A DNA stretch of 61,605 nucleotides from an uncultured Blautia sp. (GCA_934358405.1 CAKRKL010000001.1:1-61605); one strand, 5' to 3'; shown: positions 16,458 through 27,796, numbered from the stretch's first letter. Notes: generated by a model not told the origin, from the sequence alone. Numbers and translations: made by a program.

Positions 16458-16657
16458 GATACCAGGGTCAAAAGGTCAAAAAGCCGATGCAAGCTCGCTT
16501 GCAAGAGGATTTTTGATCTCTTGACCCGCCAAAACATGAGTAAGTAGCCATTTTTCGAAGAAAAATGAGCGGATTACGAATGTTTTTGAAGATTGCGGGA
16601 GTGCAAAGCACGTAGCAATCTGGTATCAAAGGGGTCAAAAAACCTTTTGCCCCCAAC
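16458..16657. repeat. 200-bp structured, MITE-like repeat element (copy 2)
   Basis: The element lies exactly between two copies of ATAATAGGAAT. Its left end contains GGGTCAAAAGGTC and its right end, read on the opposite strand, GGGGCAAAAGGTT: imperfect terminal inverted repeats. Internally GATACCAG (16458-16465) pairs with CTGGTATC (16620-16627), GGGTCAA with TTGACCC, CATTTTTC-GAA-GAAAAATG is a hairpin, and CAAAACAT pairs with ATGTTTTTG. The core GAGTAAGTAGC ... GCGGATTACGA is shared with the element at 68-244. It encodes no protein. A TTGACC near its left end could serve as a -35 box for the 3D gene. The structure is seen directly; mobility is inference. Confidence 0.65.
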
Positions 16658-16668
16658 ATAATAGGAAT
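16658..16668 (+). repeat. Right 11-bp direct repeat (putative target-site duplication)
   Basis: ATAATAGGAAT, identical to 16447-16457. Confidence 0.65.
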
Positions 16669-16831
16669 AAAGCGGACAAATGCGCTTCAAATTCCATGAA
16701 TCCCTCAATCTTTGAAGGACTTTTCAGATGAACTCAAGCCCCCCTACTCTTGTTTTATCATATCACAGTGCTTTTATGTTTTCAAACCCTGCACTTATAT
16801 TTATATTTTTTTATTTTTTTCAAAAAAACAT

Positions 16832-16860
16832 TTGACAAATCACTTATTATCATGTATTAT
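16832..16860 (+). promoter_or_regulatory. Promoter of tRNA-Gly
   Basis: TTGACA (16832-16837), 17 bases, TATTAT (16855-16860), about 45 bases upstream of the tRNA. The stretch 16669-16831 before it shows nothing else recognisable. Confidence 0.85.
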
Positions 16861-16905
16861 ACATATTGTCGCTGATGCAAATAGCGAAAGCGAAAGAAAA
16901 TAAAT

Positions 16906-16978
16906 GCGATAGTGGCGTAGTTGGTAACGCGCGACCTTGCCAAGGTCGAGACCGCGGGTTCGAGCCCCGTCTATCGCT
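16906..16978 (+). tRNA. tRNA-Gly (GCC)
   Basis: A complete 73-base cloverleaf. Acceptor GCGATAG pairs with CTATCGC, the D-stem is GCGT/ACGC, and the anticodon stem CGACC/GGTCG has loop TTGCCAA with anticodon GCC at 16939-16941. The T-arm is GCGGG-TTCGAGC-CCCGT, with discriminator base T. CCA is not encoded. It is identical to the minus-strand copy at 61532-61604. Confidence 0.97.
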
Positions 16979-16981
16979 CTG

Positions 16982-17011
16982 GAGTTCCGATTATATCGGA
17001 GCTCTTTTTTT
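16982..17011 (+). terminator. Terminator of tRNA-Gly
   Basis: GAGTTCCGAT/ATCGGAGCTC stem (one G-T pair) directly followed by seven T. Confidence 0.9.
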
Positions 17012-17073
17012 GCATAGAGGGGCTTATTTTATCTCTCTTCTGTTACACGCAAAGCATCATTTACATCCAAATT

Positions 17074-17159
17074 AAAAAAGCCCTGCGCACTTGCAGAAGA
17101 ATTTGTATCTCATTATTGTTTCCAATAAGAAATATATTTTCTGCTGCCTGTGTACAGGG
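17074..17159 (-). terminator. Terminator of the AICAR formyltransferase gene
   Basis: A long imperfect hairpin (CCCTGTACAC with GTGCGCAGGG on the minus strand, inner CAGAA/TTCTG) is followed by CTTTTTT. Confidence 0.65.
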
Positions 17160-17197
17160 TCTTCTTTTAGATTAGAGCGTGTTTGGCGGCACAGCTT

Positions 17198-18382
17198 TTA
17201 ATGATGGAACAGACGGATTCCGGTAAACGCCATTGCCATATTGTATTTATTGCAGGTATCGATTACATCTGCATCTCTTACTGAGCCTCCCGGCTGTGCA
17301 ATATATTTCACACCGCTCTTATAAGCTCTTTCGATATTATCACTGAATGGGAAGAATGCATCAGAGCCAAGAGTTACCTCTGTCATCTGATCCAGCCACT
17401 GACGCTTCTCTTCTTTTGTAAATACAGAGGGCTTTTCCGTAAAGGTTTTCTCCCAGTTTCCATCAGCAAGAACATCCATGTATTCCTCTCCGATGTAAAC
17501 ATCAATTGCATTGTCACGTTCTGCTCTTGAGATGGTGTCCTTAAACGGAAGATTCAGAACCTTCGGATTCTGACGAAGGAACCAGTTGTCTGCCTTCTGT
17601 CCGGCAAGACGTGTACAATGTACTCTGGACTGCTGTCCGGCACCAACTCCGATTGCCTGTCCGTCTTTTACATAGCATACAGAATTGGACTGTGTATATT
17701 TCAGAATGATCAGGGATATCTTCATATCACGCTTTGCTTCTTCGGATAACGCCTTGTTTTCTGTCACAATATTGGAAATCAGGGCATCATCAATTGCAAG
17801 CTCCTGTCTGCCCTGCTCAAATGTTATACCATAAACCTGTTTATGCTCCAATGGTGCAGGCACATATTCCGGATCAATTTCAATTACATTGTAGTTTCCT
17901 TTTTTCTTCTGCTTCAGAATTTCAAGTGCCTCTTCTGTATATCCGGGAGCAATTACTCCATCAGATACTTCTCTTTTGATGAGAAGTGCAGTATCTTTAT
18001 CACACACATCAGAAAGGGAAATAAAATCACCAAAGGAAGACATTCTGTCAGCACCTCTGGCACGGGCATAAGCACAGGCAAGGGGAGAAAACTCTTTCCA
18101 GTTCATATCATCCACCCAGTAAATTTTCGCCAGAGTTTCGCTTAACGGAAGTCCGATAGCTGCGCCAGCCGGAGAAACATGTTTAAAGGAGGTTGCCGCA
18201 GGAAGTCCAGTTGCCTTTTTCAGATCACGCACCAGCTGCCAGCCATTAAAAGCATCCAGGAAGTTAATATATCCCGGTCTTCCGGAAAGTACTTTGATCG
18301 GGAGTTCTTTTTCATCCTCCATATAAATTCTGGATGGTTTCTGATTCGGATTACAGCCGTATTTTAATTCTAATTCTTTCAT
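17198..18382 (-). CDS. Stand-alone AICAR formyltransferase (PurH formyltransferase module)
   Basis: This 394-residue enzyme corresponds only to the C-terminal half of PurH: it formylates AICAR to FAICAR with 10-formyltetrahydrofolate. The AICARFT signature SFKHVSPAGAAIG includes the catalytic Lys67-His68 pair; GAGQQSRVHCTRLAG and the C-terminal QPGGSVRDADVID segment are also typical. The IMP-cyclohydrolase (MGS-like) domain of bifunctional PurH is absent, and the following step is supplied by the separate PurO-type gene immediately upstream (18440-19153). Both probably share the ZTP-riboswitch transcript. Confidence 0.93.
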   Translation of the reverse strand: MKELELKYGCNPNQKPSRIYMEDEKELPIKVLSGRPGYINFLDAFNGWQLVRDLKKATGLPAATSFKHVSPAGAAIGLPLSETLAKIYWVDDMNWKEFSPLACAYARARGADRMSSFGDFISLSDVCDKDTALLIKREVSDGVIAPGYTEEALEILKQKKKGNYNVIEIDPEYVPAPLEHKQVYGITFEQGRQELAIDDALISNIVTENKALSEEAKRDMKISLIILKYTQSNSVCYVKDGQAIGVGAGQQSRVHCTRLAGQKADNWFLRQNPKVLNLPFKDTISRAERDNAIDVYIGEEYMDVLADGNWEKTFTEKPSVFTKEEKRQWLDQMTEVTLGSDAFFPFSDNIERAYKSGVKYIAQPGGSVRDADVIDTCNKYNMAMAFTGIRLFHH

Positions 18383-18439
18383 GCCATTTCCTCCATTTTT
18401 TCCTCAGGATTATCTGTTTTTTCTTACGGTTTCTTTTTA

Positions 18440-19153
18440 TTAATGGTTCTTATTAATAATCTTTGACTCATAGCTTCCGGTTGCAATATCAATGTATCTT
18501 ACGAAAAGAGAAACCTTATTTTCCTCATTCAGGCTTTCCCACAGCATATCTGCAAATGTATCCATATCATCCGGAATTGCAACCAGCTTAGGCTCTCCTT
18601 CAAAGCTTAGAAGCGGATTTCCGTCACATTTGTAGGTATGAATGAAATGACCTTCACCGGCTTTTGCATTCTCATATGCAAAAGTATAACGATTGCAGGA
18701 AGATGGATCTCCGTTATTACTTTTCAGAATTGACATTGCATAGCTGTACTTTCCATTTCCCACGTGCATGATACCGGAAATACGCGGTGTATAATTTGGT
18801 CCGTCCGGTTCAAATTCCCTGGAGCGCAGAGACTGCTCAAAAGTAAGCTGGCGGTCCATTCCCTCATAGATCGTGTCAGTCTGATCTCCATTTGTTACAA
18901 TTGTTTTATTTCCAAGTACACGGACAGGTGCATAAATGATCAGGCTTGGATCTACCAGCTTAGAAGGATCAAATGCCTGTGTGCGGATTCCCTCGCCATC
19001 TTCTACAAATACACGATTACGGCTGTTCTCACTTCTACCCATAATAAAATATGCTGCAACAGCCTTAGTTCCATCCATAGAGCGACCGATAATGATTCCT
19101 CTTCCAGGATAAGAATTTCCTTTCAGTTCTTTGTCCAGTGCTATCATTTCCAT
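18440..19153 (-). CDS. purO: PurO-type IMP cyclohydrolase
   Basis: The 237-residue protein belongs to the IMP cyclohydrolase family first known from archaea (PurO), which closes FAICAR to IMP, the last step of de novo purine synthesis. Family segments seen are SYPGRGIIIGRS (residues about 14-25), AVAAYFIMGRSENSRNRVF and a C-terminal YRFTFAYE-like region (NRYTFAYENA). It is not homologous to the PurH cyclohydrolase domain, so the purine end-steps here are a non-PurH pair. AGGAG lies 9 bases before the first of two nearby ATGs. Expression is preceded by a ZTP riboswitch and attenuator. Confidence 0.92.
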   Translation of the reverse strand: MEMIALDKELKGNSYPGRGIIIGRSMDGTKAVAAYFIMGRSENSRNRVFVEDGEGIRTQAFDPSKLVDPSLIIYAPVRVLGNKTIVTNGDQTDTIYEGMDRQLTFEQSLRSREFEPDGPNYTPRISGIMHVGNGKYSYAMSILKSNNGDPSSCNRYTFAYENAKAGEGHFIHTYKCDGNPLLSFEGEPKLVAIPDDMDTFADMLWESLNEENKVSLFVRYIDIATGSYESKIINKNH

Positions 19154-19216
19154 GCAGATGTTCTCCTTTCAAAATCAAAAATAGTGTATTTATACAGCAG
19201 AAAGCTCCTGTTGCAT

Positions 19217-19258
19217 AAAAAAACGCCTGGGAAGCCTTTCTTCCAGGCTGCCCAGGCG
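19217..19258 (-). terminator. Attenuator terminator of the ZTP riboswitch
   Basis: CGCCTGGG/CCCAGGCG with inner CAGCCT/AGGCTT, then seven T on the minus strand. Its first arm is the conserved CCGCCTGGGC end of the aptamer, so folding of aptamer and terminator are mutually exclusive: ligand should switch the gene on. Confidence 0.9.
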
Positions 19259-19325
19259 GTCGGCACAAATTTAATCACTGCACTCCCTGTGGGTATTCCC
19301 ACGATCCGCCAGTCATGCAGCTCTT
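19250..19325 (-). promoter_or_regulatory. ZTP (pfl) riboswitch aptamer
   Basis: On the minus strand GACTGGCGGATCGTGGGA, then a CCCAC arm closing a small hairpin, a variable linker, and GCCGACCGCCTGGGCA match the ZTP/ZMP-sensing pfl consensus. ZTP accumulates when 10-formyltetrahydrofolate runs short, and the regulated genes are exactly the formyl-transfer and ring-closing steps that consume AICAR. Confidence 0.94.
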
Positions 19326-19330
19326 TTCTT

Positions 19331-19359
19331 ATACTACAATATTTTTCATTGCATTTCAA
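19331..19359 (-). promoter_or_regulatory. Promoter of the riboswitch-purO-AICARFT transcript
   Basis: TTGAAA (19354-19359), 17 bases, TAGTAT (19331-19336) on the minus strand; the aptamer starts just after the expected transcription start. Confidence 0.85.
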
Positions 19360-19400
19360 GATGGAAATTTTTTTATTTATACCGCAATTTTTTTGTATTT

Positions 19401-20174
19401 TCAGGAGATTCCCATCAGCACCTGATCTGCTGTTATCTGCGCCGCAATATCCTCTTTCATCTGTTCCCAGGCTTCCGGATAATCCACATAATATTTAGGG
19501 CATTCTTTACCTGTCACATCATAATGACGAATCACCTGTTCCGAGGTTAATCCGAACCTTGCACACAGCCATGCAGTCAGCTTCACCACTGAATTATAGG
19601 TTGCCTGCTCAAACACTCCTGTATCGTCATTATGGCAGCACTCAATGGAAATTGTATCTACATTTCTGGAATTGGTGGCGTAAGACATTTCTGATGTAGG
19701 AATGCATTGAATCACTTCACCCTCTAAGCCTACCACAAAATGACTGCTTACCTTAGCCTCATGGGTAACAGAAAGATTTTCAAAATAGTCTCTGTTATTT
19801 TGCGCTGTAGCCCCTGGATTTGCCGTATAATGAATGGCAATATAATCCACTTCGTTAAGCGGAAGCTGAGGTCTGGAATATTCATTTGGAGTTAGAAGCT
19901 GTACATCTATATATGGTGCTCCCTGCTCCATCCATAGCTGTGGTCCGCTGTTATCTGCACTTTCTGTCTCCAAATTGGTTTCTGCCGACTGTCTTTCTTT
20001 CTGATCCTGATGTACTGTAAAAATGATAATTCCAGCCAGAAAAATCAGCAAAACAAACAGTACAAGAGCAACTCTTTGGTTTCTCTGACGAATTCTTCCC
20101 TCTTTACCCGGTCTTTTCTTTTTGTTAAAAGAGGGCCGCCTTGAAAAAGACGGCCCTGGAGTATTTCTTTTCAT
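19401..20174 (-). CDS. Membrane-anchored N-acetylmuramoyl-L-alanine amidase (Amidase_2)
   Basis: The 257-residue protein has a basic cytoplasmic N-terminus (about 1-32), one membrane helix (about 35-58) and an Amidase_2/PGRP-like domain from about 95. Zinc ligands fit IAIHYT (His), RHYDVTG (His) and KECP (Cys). It should cleave the bond between MurNAc and the stem peptide of peptidoglycan outside the membrane. The ATG starts immediately after the guaB stop codon with no gap, so it is translationally coupled to guaB, an odd pairing. Confidence 0.9.
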   Translation of the reverse strand: MKRNTPGPSFSRRPSFNKKKRPGKEGRIRQRNQRVALVLFVLLIFLAGIIIFTVHQDQKERQSAETNLETESADNSGPQLWMEQGAPYIDVQLLTPNEYSRPQLPLNEVDYIAIHYTANPGATAQNNRDYFENLSVTHEAKVSSHFVVGLEGEVIQCIPTSEMSYATNSRNVDTISIECCHNDDTGVFEQATYNSVVKLTAWLCARFGLTSEQVIRHYDVTGKECPKYYVDYPEAWEQMKEDIAAQITADQVLMGIS

Positions 20175-21635
<1,461 letters not shown>

Positions 21636-21681
21636 TTATCCTCCCTTGTCGTATAGTGTTGTAGCTTTCAGTTTATAAGTT

Positions 21682-21710
21682 AGTGTAGCAAAAAACCAAA
21701 AAAGTGTCAA
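21682..21710 (-). promoter_or_regulatory. Promoter of guaB
   Basis: TTGACA (21705-21710), 17 bases, TACACT (21682-21687) on the minus strand. Confidence 0.85.
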
Positions 21711-21719
21711 TCCAGTAAA

Positions 21720-22226
21720 TTAATCCAAAAATACTTTGCTTGGAGCAGTATTTCTCATAGTTTTTGCCAATGCCTCATCCGGCTCGATAATAACCTTGCA
21801 GGTATCTGCACCATCACGGGCAATGATTGCAAAGCGTTTATGTTCAGGGTTTCCGGAGGAAAAATCCTGTACCTTCAGTTTCTGATTGCTGTTGTAATAA
21901 TCCATTCTGTGAGAATTAAGAGGTGCTACCAGATCACATTCTGAAATGTTCAGATTTTTTACTCTCTTTCTCTTAGACTTTGCCATGATCTTATCAATGT
22001 CAAGCTCTCCGTTTACAAACAGATATTCAAACTCCAGATCGGTTCCCGGAAGAATGAAAAGATAGGCACAGACACCAAGAGCAAGGGCAACGATCAGAAA
22101 CAGTGGCATAATAAAAAGACCGGCAAGCACCAAAAGCACGATCAGCGCAATAACACCGCCCTTTACCAGTGTGTCTTTCATTGTCCGCTCTTTTTTCACA
22201 AGCAGTTCTGAATATAAATCGCTCAT
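21720..22226 (-). CDS. Conserved membrane protein, DUF6106-like
   Basis: The 168-residue protein begins MSDLYSELLVKKERT, has one or two membrane helices (about residues 22-60) and a soluble C-terminal domain containing FEYLFVNGELDIDKIM and a basic KSKRKRVK stretch. It resembles a family common in Lachnospiraceae with no known function (DUF6106-like, from memory). The frame is open 41 codons further upstream, but that part overlaps the groEL terminator, and AGGAG precedes the ATG at 22226. The promoter appears to be an extended -10 (TGCTATACT). Confidence 0.7.
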   Translation of the reverse strand: MSDLYSELLVKKERTMKDTLVKGGVIALIVLLVLAGLFIMPLFLIVALALGVCAYLFILPGTDLEFEYLFVNGELDIDKIMAKSKRKRVKNLNISECDLVAPLNSHRMDYYNSNQKLKVQDFSSGNPEHKRFAIIARDGADTCKVIIEPDEALAKTMRNTAPSKVFLD

Positions 22227-22290
22227 ATTACTATTCTCCTTTGTCCTGCTGCTATGTACAGCGAATTTGTGTTTAGTATAGCACACAAAA

Positions 22291-22315
22291 GGGTCAGCGT
22301 CTACGACACCGACCC
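22291..22315 (-). terminator. Terminator of groESL
   Basis: An 11-bp stem with wobble pairs (GGGTC/GACCC ends) and a GTA loop, followed by TTTT on the minus strand. Confidence 0.8.
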
Positions 22316-22365
22316 TCCTGATTTCTAAATTTTTAATAAATTGCTCCAAAAATTCAGGGCTTATA

Positions 22366-23994
<1,629 letters not shown>

Positions 23995-24026
23995 TCAATC
24001 CTCCTGTTTTCCTACTTTTGCGGCTA

Positions 24027-24314
<288 letters not shown>

Positions 24315-24351
24315 CTATTTCCTCCTTTAGATTTCTTTCTTCTATGATTTA

Positions 24352-24378
24352 CTAGCACTCATTATTATCGAGTGCTAA
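24352..24378 (-). promoter_or_regulatory. CIRCE operator (HrcA binding site)
   Basis: TTAGCACTC-N9-GAGTGCTAG on the minus strand differs from the consensus TTAGCACTC-N9-GAGTGCTAA only in the last base. It sits about 10 bases after the -10 box, the classical position for heat-shock repression by HrcA. Confidence 0.97.
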
Positions 24379-24387
24379 CTACTGTCC

Positions 24388-24419
24388 ATTATATTATTGA
24401 ATTATTGCTTTTTGTGCAA
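24388..24419 (-). promoter_or_regulatory. Promoter of groESL
   Basis: TTGCAC (24414-24419), 17 bases, TAATAT (24391-24396); a TATAAT overlaps at 24388-24393. The A/T-rich tract 24420-24546 farther upstream shows no gene. Confidence 0.7.
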
Positions 24420-24546
24420 CTCTTTTCATTGTTGTATTTTTAAATATATTCTTTTATTTACTTTTTTATTCTTTTATTTTCTCTTATTTTCTCACTTTTA
24501 AATTTTTCTGAAATTTTCATCCTGATGCATCCACATAAGCCAAAAG

Positions 24547-24616
24547 AAAAGCTGACTTCTTCGCAAAACTATGTCTGCATATATTTATGCAGCATTTTGC
24601 AAAAAAATCAGCTTTT
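24547..24616 (-). terminator. Terminator of codY
   Basis: AAAAGCTGA and TCAGCTTTT close a long hairpin with inner GCAAAA/TTTTGC and CTGCAT/ATGCAG stems; T-rich on the minus strand. Confidence 0.75.
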
Positions 24617-24628
24617 GTGGAAAAGACT

Positions 24629-24655
24629 TTAGAGCGTGTTTAGTGCGTGTTTAGG
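24629..24655 (-). repeat. Tandem CTAAACACGC units spanning the codY stop
   Basis: On the minus strand CTAAACACGCA is directly followed by CTAAACACGCT. The first unit contains the TAA stop of codY. The motif AAACACGCTCTAA recurs 3' of other genes in this window. Confidence 0.6.
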
Positions 24656-25436
24656 CTTTTTTATTTCTCTGCGCCTTAATTTCTTCTAATTCGTCGAAGA
24701 TCACCTCATTTAGTACCTTGATATAGGTTCCCTTCATACCGGAAGAACGGGATTCGATCACTCCCGCACTCTCAAATTTACGAAGTGCATTTACAATAAC
24801 AGATCTGGTAATACCTACGCGATCTGCAATCTTACTTGCCACAAGGATTCCCTCGTCCCCGTCCAGCTCATCAAAAATATGAATGATAGCTTCCAGTTCT
24901 GAGAAAGAAAGTGTATTAAATGCAGATTTCACAACCTGCTTCTTGCGGTCTTCTTCTGCATTCTCCTCGTGTACCGCACGCATCATTTCAAGGCCTACTA
25001 CTGTAGTACCGTATTCACTGACAATAATATCCTCAATGTCATAAGGATTGTCTTTACGGTACATAAACACGGTTCCAAGACGTTCTCCTGCAATATCAAT
25101 TGGATTAATAATTCCCTGATAGCTGCTGGAGACATGCTCAAAGCCCAGAGTCTGAAGATTTACATTTTCTTTGGTAGACAAAACTCCCAGAAATCTCTCG
25201 TTAAGAAGAGGGTCAACATGACCGCCAACCTCATCTGCTATCAGCTCCTGAATCTCCTCAACTCCGGGGCAGAAGCTTACCCCCAGTACTTTCCCTTTCT
25301 TACTAAGAACAAGGATATTGGAGCTTAACGTATCCATCAGAACCTGACAGATATCATTAAATACCACCTTACTGGAACTGCTATTGTGCAGAAGCTTATT
25401 GATTTTTCTTGTTTTATCAAGTAACTGAACGCTCAT
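24651..25436 (-). CDS. codY: GTP- and branched-chain-amino-acid-sensing global regulator CodY
   Basis: The 261-residue protein is CodY. Residues about 1-155 form the GAF ligand domain that binds isoleucine/valine and GTP; the C-terminal winged helix includes ASKIADRVGITRSVIVNALRK-type recognition residues near 205-225. It represses amino-acid, transport and nitrogen genes during plenty. The frame is open 12 codons further upstream, but AGGAGG directly before the ATG at 25436 sets the start. Downstream of topA/dprA it keeps part of the Bacillus dprA-topA-codY order. A weak CodY-like box lies upstream. Confidence 0.97.
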   Translation of the reverse strand: MSVQLLDKTRKINKLLHNSSSSKVVFNDICQVLMDTLSSNILVLSKKGKVLGVSFCPGVEEIQELIADEVGGHVDPLLNERFLGVLSTKENVNLQTLGFEHVSSSYQGIINPIDIAGERLGTVFMYRKDNPYDIEDIIVSEYGTTVVGLEMMRAVHEENAEEDRKKQVVKSAFNTLSFSELEAIIHIFDELDGDEGILVASKIADRVGITRSVIVNALRKFESAGVIESRSSGMKGTYIKVLNEVIFDELEEIKAQRNKKA

Positions 25437-25483
25437 TTTGTCCTCCTTTCGCTTTTGTTCCGTAAAATTCATCTGTTACCCTA

Positions 25484-25512
25484 ATACTACACGTTTTTCG
25501 AACTATTTACAA
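25484..25512 (-). promoter_or_regulatory. Promoter of codY
   Basis: TTGTAA (25507-25512), 17 bases, TAGTAT (25484-25489) on the minus strand. Confidence 0.75.
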
Positions 25513-25543
25513 GCTATTTTTTACTATTTTTCAATTTTGTTTA

Positions 25544-25558
25544 GCTTTTCTGAAAATA
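25544..25558. promoter_or_regulatory. Possible CodY box upstream of codY
   Basis: GCTTTTCTGAAAATA matches the CodY consensus AATTTTCWGAAAATT at 12 of 15 positions and lies about 32 bases upstream of the codY -35 box. It suggests autoregulation, but is weak alone. Confidence 0.35.
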
Positions 25559-25614
25559 TGACGTTTTTGAAACTATTCATCAAACAACATCAGCATTTGG
25601 CTAATACATAGGTG

Positions 25615-25648
25615 AGAAAAAAATCCCCCTGCCATCATTGACAGGGAG
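25615..25648 (-). terminator. Terminator of topA
   Basis: CCCTGtCA/TGgCAGGG stem with ATGA loop, followed by a T-run on the minus strand. Confidence 0.85.
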
Positions 25649-25655
25649 ACACACT

Positions 25656-27734
25656 TTAATCTTCTTTTTCTTCCTTTGGCTTTGGCTCCACATAGCTGCA
25701 GGTTTCCTGGCTGCACACCAGTTTATTCCCCTTTTCCACCATGTAGCTGCCACATACCGGACATTTCTTATCAGAGGGCTTCTGCCAGGACATAAAATCG
25801 CACTCCGGATTATCCTCGCAGCCGTAGTACTTACGTCCTTTTTTCGTCTTTTTCAGAACAACCTCTTTTCCGCATTTCGGACAGGAAACACCGATTTTCT
25901 CATAGTACGGCTTGGTATTTCTGCACTCCGGAAAGCCCGGGCACGCAAGAAATCTTCCATGTGGACCGTATTTGATTACCATATGGCGTCCGCAGTTGTC
26001 GCAGATCACATCCGTTTCTTCATCATGGAGGTCTACCTTTTCAAGCTCTTCCTGGGCAGCATCCACATCGTGCTTCAGATCCGGATAAAAATTGCGTACA
26101 ACTGTTTTCCACTGAACAGTTCCATTTTCAACACAGTCAAGAAGACCTTCCATGGTGGCCGTGAAATTTACATCCACAATACTTGGAAATGCCTGTTTCA
26201 TAATGCTGTTCACCACTTCCCCAAGCTCTGTCACATAAAGATTGCGCTGTTCCTTAGATACATAGCGGCGGCTGATAATAGTGGTAATAGTAGGCGCATA
26301 GGTACTTGGACGTCCGATTCCAAGCTCCTCCATGGTCTTGACAAGAGAAGCCTCTGTATAGTGCGCAGGCGGCTGGGTAAAATGCTGTTCCGGTTTTAAT
26401 TCCTTCAGGTTCAGTTTCATACCCTTCATAAGGCTCTGGCTAAGTACATTGCTTTTCTTCATGTCTTCTTCCTGCATATACACAGAAAGGAAACCATCAA
26501 ATGCAACCTTGGAAGCAGATACAGTAAATGTATATTCTCCGCCGGAGATCTTCACAGAGGTAGTCTCATATCTGGCCGGGGCCATACGGCTGGCTGCAAA
26601 GCGCTTCCAGATCAGCTGGTAAAGACGGAACTGGTCTCTTGTCAGAGATTCTTTTATCTGTACAGGAGTACGGCTGATATCAGTAGGGCGAATAGCTTCA
26701 TGAGCATCCTGGATCTTCTGCCCCTTCTTCACTGTCTTTGCAGCTTCAGAAACATATTCTTCCCCATACTGGGTGCTGATATAGCTTCTTGCAGCTGCAT
26801 CCGCTTCATCGGAAATGCGGACGGAATCTGTACGAAGATATGTGATCACACCAACCGTGCCGCTGCCTTTAATATCAACGCCCTCATAGAGCTGCTGTGC
26901 CAGACGCATGGTTTTCTGGGTGGAAAAATTCAGAGTCTTGGAAGCCTCCTGCTGCAGTGTACTGGTGGTAAACGGAAGAGGTGCATTCTTGATTCGCTCT
27001 CCTTTTTTCACTTCTGAAATCTCAAATTCCGCATCCTTAAGCTTCTCCAAAACAGCATCCATTTCTGCTTTGTTGTGGATCTCCAGCTTCTTGTCTGTCC
27101 CATAGAATTTGGCTTCCAGAGGCTTCTTTTCCCCATCTACCAGAAATTCTCCGGACAGGCTCCAGTACTCTTCCGGAATAAATGAATTGATCTCTTCTTC
27201 TCTGTCGCAGATGATTCGAAGTGCTACAGACTGCACACGGCCTGCACTTAACCCTCTTTTCACCTTGGCCCACAGAAGGGGACTGATGGTATAGCCTACC
27301 ATACGATCCAGCATTCTTCGCGCCTGCTGTGCATCTACAAGATTCATATTCAGGCCCCTGGCATGCTTCAGGGAATCCTTCACCGCAGTTTTTGTAATTT
27401 CGTTAAAGGTGATTCGATGCATTTTGTCCGGATCTTCCTTCAGTGCCTGCATCAAATGCCAGGAAATAGCCTCTCCTTCACGGTCAGGGTCAGTTGCAAG
27501 ATAAATCTTATCTGCCTTTTTCGCAGCCTTGCGAAGCTTTGCAAGCAATTCCCCCTTTCCACGAATGGTAATGTACTTCGGCTCGAAGTCATTTTCTACA
27601 TCTATTCCAAACTGGCTCTTGGGAAAATCACGCACATGACCGTTAGAAGCCTCCACATCATAATTTGCCCCAAGAAATTTCTTTATTGTCTTTACTTTTG
27701 CAGGTGACTCAACTATCACCAGATATTTAGCCAT
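25656..27734 (-). CDS. topA: DNA topoisomerase I
   Basis: This 692-residue type IA topoisomerase relaxes negative supercoils. The N-terminal TOPRIM domain (YLVIVESPAKVKTIKKFLG, then LATDPDREGEAI) is complete, and the catalytic Tyr lies in TYLRTDSVRIS. Three C-terminal zinc ribbons follow: CDNCG...CPGFPEC, CPKCG...CEDNPEC and CPVCG...CSQETC. It lies 62 bases after dprA; codY follows after a terminator. Confidence 0.98.
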   Translation of the reverse strand: MAKYLVIVESPAKVKTIKKFLGANYDVEASNGHVRDFPKSQFGIDVENDFEPKYITIRGKGELLAKLRKAAKKADKIYLATDPDREGEAISWHLMQALKEDPDKMHRITFNEITKTAVKDSLKHARGLNMNLVDAQQARRMLDRMVGYTISPLLWAKVKRGLSAGRVQSVALRIICDREEEINSFIPEEYWSLSGEFLVDGEKKPLEAKFYGTDKKLEIHNKAEMDAVLEKLKDAEFEISEVKKGERIKNAPLPFTTSTLQQEASKTLNFSTQKTMRLAQQLYEGVDIKGSGTVGVITYLRTDSVRISDEADAAARSYISTQYGEEYVSEAAKTVKKGQKIQDAHEAIRPTDISRTPVQIKESLTRDQFRLYQLIWKRFAASRMAPARYETTSVKISGGEYTFTVSASKVAFDGFLSVYMQEEDMKKSNVLSQSLMKGMKLNLKELKPEQHFTQPPAHYTEASLVKTMEELGIGRPSTYAPTITTIISRRYVSKEQRNLYVTELGEVVNSIMKQAFPSIVDVNFTATMEGLLDCVENGTVQWKTVVRNFYPDLKHDVDAAQEELEKVDLHDEETDVICDNCGRHMVIKYGPHGRFLACPGFPECRNTKPYYEKIGVSCPKCGKEVVLKKTKKGRKYYGCEDNPECDFMSWQKPSDKKCPVCGSYMVEKGNKLVCSQETCSYVEPKPKEEKED

Positions 27735-27796
27735 ACTACCTCTCCTACTTTGTCTTCATATTCACAGCTTTTTAGCCAATGTCTTCCGAATGCGGA

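Noticed and set aside
16419..16670. c-di-AMP or c-di-GMP riboswitch before the 3D-domain gene
   Set aside because: The structured DNA there lacks the conserved aptamer sequences and lies upstream of or overlapping the probable promoter.
24420..24546. Possible small basic peptide gene in the A/T-rich tract upstream of groES
   Set aside because: The 20-codon frame has no ribosome-binding site and simply reflects the purine-rich strand.
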